Shown here: in pieces, positions 58,401 to 64,000 of the stretch | How the letters are laid out: every line of letters begins with the position of its first letter | Position numbering within the stretch: the stretch's first letter is position 1 | NCBI GenBank assembly: GCA_021464415.1 | Contig: JAKCWG010000742.1 | Location: 310,001 to 374,000, forward strand | DNA from: Lonicera japonica | Lineage: Eukaryota > Streptophyta > Magnoliopsida > Dipsacales > Caprifoliaceae | Direction: 5' to 3' | DNA: 64,000 bases | The notes under the pieces: model-generated | What the model was told of the DNA's origin: nothing | Seen by the model: the letters and a program-made list of their open reading frames with translations, nothing else | The model's database searches: none | Translations under genes and position numbers: made by a program

Positions 58401-59791
58401 AATATTGGTAAAAAAATACTTAATATTTAAACAATGTGCAACCCTAAATATGCATTACGAAAACTGTATACGCAACAAATCACACTACTTATCAGTTGCC
58501 ATATCTATTTATGATAGCTCATTTATGTTGGTTCAGAAAAAGTCTGCCTATTGTAGTGTGATTTGTTGCGTATACAGTTTTTGTAATGTATATTTAGGGT
58601 TGCACATTGTTTAGATAATGATTATTATTAATTTTTTCCAATATCATTATTTTCTAACTGTTAATACTTGCTTTCTCATTCGGCACATGTAATAAAGTAT
58701 ATTTCAAGAACATATATGATGGGTCAACGATGGTCAACAATTAACAGAGGGCAATTTTGTAAATTCAAAGTTTCATTAACATAAGTTAGCCATTTTTTCG
58801 GGTTGGTAGTTGAAGGAGGTTAAATGTCGGGCTTTTTTACTTTAGGGGGCAAAATGAAAACAAGCAATAATTCAAGGGGGTTTAGTGAATCCCCCCACGC
58901 CCAAAAAAAAAAAAAAAACAAAAACAAAAAGAAGAAGATGCCCCTTATTATGTAGAGATATTATATATTTAGTCCTTTAGTTAATTGGCTTAATTTTTCT
59001 CAACCTAAAAACTTCTTTCAAGATTCGTATATAACATAATTAATTTGATGTGCCCAGTATTTATTCTTGATTTTAATTACAGAAAAAATAATTATAAAAT
59101 AATTAGGATCTATTTATTTATTTATTTTTATAAAAAAAACAATTCTTTCAATTTTCAGAGTAAAATAGCAAAAGAGTTGAAACATGTTGGTGCTATTATG
59201 CACAAGCGGGCAACTCCAGTTCCTTCTACTGCTGCTATTGCCGCTGCTTATGCTGCTGATGCTGTTACTGGTGCTGCTTATGTTGCCCTTAATAGGGACA
59301 CCCAATTTAACGATTTAAAGAAAATGACTGACAATCACATGGTAGTGGCTGCACTCATAGCGACAGTAGCCTTTACGGCCGGATTTACGATGCCTGGAGG
59401 TTATATTCAAAGTGGCGGTCAATATGAAGGGATGGCAGTTCTTAGTAAAAAATCAATTGCTTTCCAAGCATTTATCATTTCTGATACTATAGCACTAATA
59501 TTATCTACTAGTGCATTGTTTATTTACTTCATTGGCGCGCTTTACAGCGCAGCAAGTTTGGGCGAAGATGACGACAAATTAGATAATTTTTTCTTATTTG
59601 CATTCGGTGGCTTGCTTTGCAATATGATTGGCCTCGGAGCAATGTTAGTTGCCTTTATTACAGGGACATATGCCGTGTTACAACATGCACTTGCCCTTGC
59701 AATTGCAACCTGTGTTATCGCCTGTTGCGGCTTTCTCATATATTCGTTTGTGTTATTCAAAACGATAATTATTTTTAGGGCTACGAAATAA
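55439..59791 (+). CDS. Ankyrin-PGG membrane protein, complete copy D
   Basis: Three exons: 55439-55934, 57090-57628, 59159-59791; GT-AG borders (AGAG|GTATGA, TTCAG|ATTGT, AAAG|GTAATC, TTTCAG|AGTAA) keep the frame through 555 residues. About residues 1-345 are ankyrin repeats (SALHLAARGGHTGAVRVLI, TALHEATRYNRIPVVSMLL, TLLYMAASRGFHDLVDVIV, NVLHVAIKHEQKAVIEYLL, NTPLHLLAASNCFVPKLIQ). Exon 3 gives SKIAKELKHVGAIMHKR, an Ala-rich linker, and the PGG domain with about four membrane helices (MVVAALIATVAFTAGFTM, MPGGY, FQAFIISDTIALILSTSAL, IGLGAMLVAFITGTYAVL). It belongs to the ACD6/ITN1-like family of membrane-anchored ankyrin proteins, known in Arabidopsis for defence/salicylate and ABA/ROS roles. 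It is the only intact member in the window; no lesion seen. Confidence 0.9.
58381..58665. mobile_element. Foldback MITE in the last intron of copy D
   Basis: 285 bp, almost wholly palindromic: ATTAACAGTTAGAAAATA at the left is mirrored at the right. A near-perfect ~58-bp inner arm (AACAATGTGCAACCCTAAAT ... AAATCACACTA) surrounds a ~66-bp loop. Flanking TA dinucleotides fit a TA-target (mariner-like) MITE. Confidence 0.8.
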
Positions 59792-61520
59792 TTTAATTTG
59801 TTCTGATGTGGCAGACGGCAAATGTTAACAAATAAAAGTACCAGTTTGTATTCAAGTTTCTCTATTATTGTTAAGAGATGGTGCAAGGCATTAACTTAAA
59901 ATTAGAGATGTAGTGCATGCCACTAGGCAAATGATCATTTCGGAAAGGTTACAATGTTACTGTTTGTATTTTCTTTTTTTCTTTACCTTGTTCAATATAT
60001 AAGTCCCTTTTTGGGATTGTTTTTTCTTTTTTCTTTTATGTTTCCTGTATGCTATTATATATATATATATATATATATGTTGTTAAGTAGAAATATAAAT
60101 TCTTTTTCTCGTTCAAATTAATTGGCTAACTTTTTTTTATAAAATATTGCTTGTAATTTTCAACCTATTCCTTAATGAAGAAAATTACAGGATATTGAGG
60201 AAATGTCTTCAAAATCACTTATTGGTAGTTTCACTTACAACAAAAGTGACTTTTTCCAAAACAATCTACATATAGAATTAGGGGAAAACTAAATACGCAT
60301 AGGAGAGATAGTAATGGTGCAAAGAACGCCGGTTAAAAAATTAATTCTTTTTTTCTAATTGTTTTTATTTGTACAGGAGAGTATCATAATCTATTGCTAT
60401 AGATGTGGGGGCTAGATGTGGGGGAAGAGCCGCTAATCGCCTAAGTGGGGTTAAATGACAATATAATTTTTTACAGCCTCCACGGTCAAATTATTCCAAT
60501 CACGCCAAAGAGGGTGGGGGAAGAGACGCTAATTAACTAAGTGGGGCTATATCTCAACATAATTTTTTACTAGCATCCATAATCAAATCATTCTAAACAG
60601 GCTTATGACTGCTTTTTTTTTTTTTTTTCAAACTAAATCACTTTTTAAACAAATTTGCCTGTCTAACTCACTTTTCAACTTATTAGCTTAAATAATACAC
60701 TTTAAAAATAATAATTTGAATCACTATTTTAAAGGTAAACATGTGATTTAGAATCACTATTTTTATTAATAAATAGTGAGATTAGATCACAATTTTAAAC
60801 AAATCACTGTTCTCTAAACCTTTTATGAAATTGAGAAAAATAGTGATTTAATTTCCCTATTTATCATTAAAAATAAAGATTCTAAATCACTTTTTCTGAT
60901 TTGTGATATTTTAGTTATTAAGTTAAAAAGTGGATAGTGAGACAAAATTATTTTGAGCTCATTTGGTTCTTCTCCAATTTACAAATTAAACAATTTTAAA
61001 TTGCCTAATTCGTAAATTATCTAATTTGAGCGTTTGGTTGTAAAAATTAACAAGTATATAGTTATAAGTTTTGTAAGTTGTAAAAAAATCACATAACAAA
61101 TTTTTTTTTATTGAAATGAAACAATTTACAATAAAACAATTATAAATGAGATAATTTACGCAACCAAATGAGTCCTAAATAAGTTGAAAAGTGGGTTAGT
61201 CAAACAAAATTATTTAAAAAGTAGTATAGTTTGGCAAAAAACAACAACTCAAGACCTATGGTGGGACTAGAACCATGAGCCAACTTGGTTAGTTCAAATT
61301 GAATAAGACCTGTTAACAATTAAATCTTGTGTTTGAAAGGTTTAATTGACAGGTGGATTATTGTAGCTCTTTAATTTGATGGTTATACCGACGGTGACAT
61401 ATGGTATAAAGTTATACTAAATAATTTGTCAATACTTTGAGGTACATGTACAATTCCGCCCAGATTTTGGGCCTTTTCATTTGTCAACTCCCACTTCAAA
61501 TACCCCAAATTTCTTTGTAC
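59792..61520. other. 3' flank of copy D and spacer
   Basis: Resembles the 3' flank of copy A for ~300 bp (GATGTAGTGCATGCCA, CAAATGATCATT). Contains an (AT)n run at 60057-60078 and the inverted-repeat element at 60610-61250. A tRNA-like GGTTCTAGTCCC on the minus strand near 61270 may be a SINE trace. No gene. Confidence 0.5.
60610..61250. mobile_element. Inverted-repeat element, possibly nested MITEs
   Basis: ACTCACTTTTCAACTTATTAG with flanking CAAACTAAATCACTTTTTAA on the left pairs with CTAAATAAGTTGAAAAGTGG and AAAAAGTAGTATAGTTTG on the right. Inside, GAGCTCATTTGGTTC (60955) and CAACCAAATGAGTCC (about 61161) bound a second ~220-bp inverted-repeat unit. No clean TSD. Confidence 0.5.
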
Positions 61521-63510
61521 CAATTGCTTGCTGCTTCCAATTATTACTTTGTACCAAAACTCATACAACATCCTATGGCTGACAAGGGAGCCCTCAACAA
61601 CGAGGGATTCACTCCACTGGACTTGGTAATCTACGATTAATGCATATATATCATCTACGCCAGATCTTGCAAAGGTAATCCCTTAATCCACGGATTATGC
61701 TGAGATTCAATTTATATCAGTATAAAATAAAGAAGTTACACTCACTAATAACCCTCTTTTTCATTAAAGAAAATGCTTACAAGAAGAATCGCACATAATT
61801 TATAAAAAAATTTTGAAATTAAATCTATATGAGTTTAACAATTAAGCATCGCATGTGCAAACTTAGCTAGTACTGTAACCCTTGCCAACACCACTATCTA
61901 GGGGTGTGCAAAAACCGAACCAGACCGAGAAGACAGACTGAACCAGACCGGACCGTAGGCTTTTTTTCGGTTTTTATATATGTTGCGGGTAGGTTCGTTC
62001 TACTTTTTTTTGGACTGATCAAATTCGGTCCGGTCCTCGGTCCTATAGGTTAAAAAATCCTATAAAACCGAACCGAACCGAGTTTTTGTATATTTTAAAA
62101 AAATATATATATATTTACTCTTTTTAACATTGAATGTTGGCATATTTTTTAACATTTCAATCTATTTTTTGGCACATAAAATGGTTGTGTATTAATTTTT
62201 AATGCTGTGTATTTTTGTTGTTGTGTATTAATTGTTTTTTTGGAAAAAGTTAGCCATTTTTTTTAAGACATCTTTTATTATTCTAGGCCCAATTTTATTT
62301 TGCAACAAGCCCATATATCAAGCCTAGACCGATGGACCGACCGAAACCGACCCGATAAACACTCCTTCGGTTCGGTCCAGTCTTATATACATTTTCGGTC
62401 TAGTCCGGTCCAAAAAAATAAGGGACCGAAGTAGTCGGTTCGGTCCAAAAAGGCGGTCAACAGGTCGGTTGACCGACCCGTGAACACCCCTACCACTATC
62501 AACCGTGTCACAAAAATATTTATCCCTTATATATTATAAGATTAAAAAAAAGCAAATTAAACTTAACCCCCATAATTATTTATCTCAATTTTTTTTTTCC
62601 AAATTTCACACCACCATTAAAAATGTTATGCATCATCTCATCTTCTCAGTTCCTAAATGTAGATTGACTTTGAATTTAGGTTTTTTAAGTTTGTTTGGGT
62701 GGTTAGGGGCTGTGCTGCAATGGGCGGCGGGGTGCGGTGGTGTTAAGTGGTAGTGGGATTTGGATTTGCGGTTGGTATTTAATTAATAAGGTTCCGTTTG
62801 ATTGTAAGGTGGAAAAGAAAATAAATTGAGTTAGTTTTGGTAAAATATGAAAAATAAGTTAAGTGATAGGGGTGATATCCTCTTGATTTTAAGTTTTTCC
62901 ATAAAAAAAATTTCTTTGCTTGGTAGGAAAAAAATTTCATCAAAAATATAGAAGGATGGAGGACAAATAGTTATAAATTGAACAACATATTTCACCTTAT
63001 TTTCTATATTTTCACACAAGCTAACTAAATTTATTTTTCTTTTCTATCTTTACAATCAAACGGAGCCTAAGTTACATTTTGTTTGTTTATAATTTTAATA
63101 TTTTAAGCCTATGTTTTGTTTAGAAGAAAATTTATATTATAAGGGAAATAAATATTGGCTCACATTTAATTATAATAAATAGATTAAATTTTGTGTCATT
63201 AGATTTGTTTTGAAGATAAATCAAAAGAAGTTAACAATTTTTTTCTCTCTTATTCCACTAATCTACTTTCTCTCGCTCAATTTTTTTGGTCTAGCTCTCT
63301 CTCATTAACTTCCTTATAAAATTTCAAATACATTAACTTTAAATACAAAAAATAGAAATTGTTAAAATTTGTATATTTTAAATTTACTCATCAATACCTA
63401 TAAATTAAGCTGCATTAAGACTACAAAGTTATGTGTCAATGAAAAGATTAAAAAAAAAATGCTATTGTAACCCACTTTATCTTTTTATAAACCTATTTTC
63501 ACCATATGAC
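61521..63510 (+). pseudogene. Ankyrin-PGG copy E, truncated exon plus intron
   Basis: 61521-61674 matches 57483-57628 of copy D (GCTTGCTGCTTCCAATT; HPMADKGALNNEGFTPLDLV), with a TAA in YD-stop at 61638 and the same donor CAAAG|GTAATC. The intron homology continues to about 63510 around a MITE. Nothing upstream of 61521 is ankyrin-like; the junction shares TTTGTACCAA with the exon, suggesting microhomology-mediated joining. Any PGG exon would lie beyond the window. Confidence 0.8.
61899..62492. mobile_element. hAT-type MITE with 8-bp TSD
   Basis: 594 bp, ends TAGGGGTGTGCAAAAACCG and, opposite strand, TAGGGGTGTTCACGGGTCGG. Exact CCACTATC at 61891-61898 and 62493-62500. The interior is full of CGGTCCGGTC/ACCGAACCGA repeats in both orientations. 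Inserted in the intron of copy E; the copy D intron lacks it. Confidence 0.9.
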
Positions 63511-64000
63511 TTATATTTAGACCAGATTGAGGTTGTTTTCAATTGAAAAACTCGAATCTTGTCCCATTTATGATATGCTTAAATTCGAACACATTTCACT
63601 ACCTCATTAAGGTCGGGTTGAGCCATTTTGTCATCTATAATCATTCACCAATATATACAAAAATAAATATTTGAGAAAATTAATGCACCTTATTATTATT
63701 ATTATTATTATTACAATAACATTATATATTTCTAAAATTTTAATGGTAAACAGATTAAACCATTGGTAGTAACATTGGTTTACACTATTTAAGTTTGTAA
63801 AAGATTAAATATATATATATATATATATATTACTATTACTTTAAAGTTAAAGGAAAAATTAGGTTGCAACTGGATTTGAAACAATAAATTTTGTAAAATG
63901 ATGTGAATGTAAGTTGTATGGAGAAAATAGTTTTAGAAAGAGAAAAAGTGGGTTGCAATAGTTTTTTTATTTTTTTTTTTTCATTGACACATAACTTTAT
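62501..64000. other. Intron-like tail of copy E and anonymous AT-rich DNA
   Basis: 63230-63510 matches the copy D intron (57940-58240). A (TTA)n run lies at about 63690-63712 and (TA)n near 63809-63829. No coding signal. Confidence 0.5.
63420..64000. repeat. Inverted repeat reaching the window edge
   Basis: 63420-63515 (CTACAAAGTTATGTGTCAAT, then GCTATTGTAACCCACTTTAT) is mirrored by 63835-64000, whose reverse complement continues like 58155-58310 in copy D (AACCTATTTTCTCCATATAA-type). It may be a foldback element or an inverted duplication of intron sequence. Confidence 0.6.

Noticed and set aside
61255..61300. tRNA gene or SINE on the minus strand
   Set aside because: Only a B-box-like GGTTCTAGTCCC and a weak A-box; no cloverleaf or tail identified.

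Overview
This window is AT-rich eukaryotic nuclear DNA from a flowering plant, most likely a eudicot. The evidence is plant-specific gene families (ankyrin-PGG membrane proteins, LOB-domain, FAR1, metacaspase and receptor-kinase fragments), GT-AG introns, and plant Copia, Athila, CACTA, Mutator-like, hAT-like and SINE elements. I cannot name the species.

The backbone is a tandem cluster of ankyrin-repeat/PGG-domain genes (ACD6/ITN1-type family), all on the + strand. Copy A (1-4368, cut by the window edge) is intact in frame except for an LTR retrotransposon inserted in its ankyrin exon. Copy B (10984-30260) is a pseudogene with a stop and at least three frameshifts, and its last intron has grown to 16.6 kb by insertion of a Copia element, a CACTA element and a MITE. 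Copy C (49203-49776) is an orphan, broken PGG exon. Copy D (55439-59791) is the only complete gene: three exons, about 555 residues. Copy E (61521 onwards) is a short exon stub plus intron.

Most of the rest is transposable elements. 148-2941: a 2.8 kb non-autonomous Copia-like LTR element with LTRs that read identical, carrying a LOB-domain open frame downstream of an array of sixteen CACGTG boxes. 8132-10965: a Mutator-like element with TIRs of about 0.5 kb and a FAR1-domain frame, ending 18 bp before the start codon of copy B. 14433-19691: a Copia element with one stop and a compensated frameshift in integrase. 20321-28808: a degenerate CACTA element (minus orientation) with CTTAAGCGAC-type subterminal repeats and a captured receptor-kinase malectin-like exon. 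29359-29622: a hAT-like MITE. 30484-40985: a nearly perfect Athila-type Ty3/gypsy element. 41618-41925: remains of a GRF zinc-finger gene. 43083-48940: a truncated second CACTA element, split by a 1.6 kb Pack-MULE (44775-46358, 9-bp TSD) holding a decayed type I metacaspase exon. 51295-52518, 58381-58665 and 61899-62492: small inverted-repeat elements.

The unifying theme is a stress/immunity-type gene cluster repeatedly invaded by elements, several of which carry pieces of host regulatory genes: a LOB transcription factor, a metacaspase, a receptor kinase and a FAR1-type factor. The LOB-carrying retrotransposon is the strongest candidate for something undescribed.
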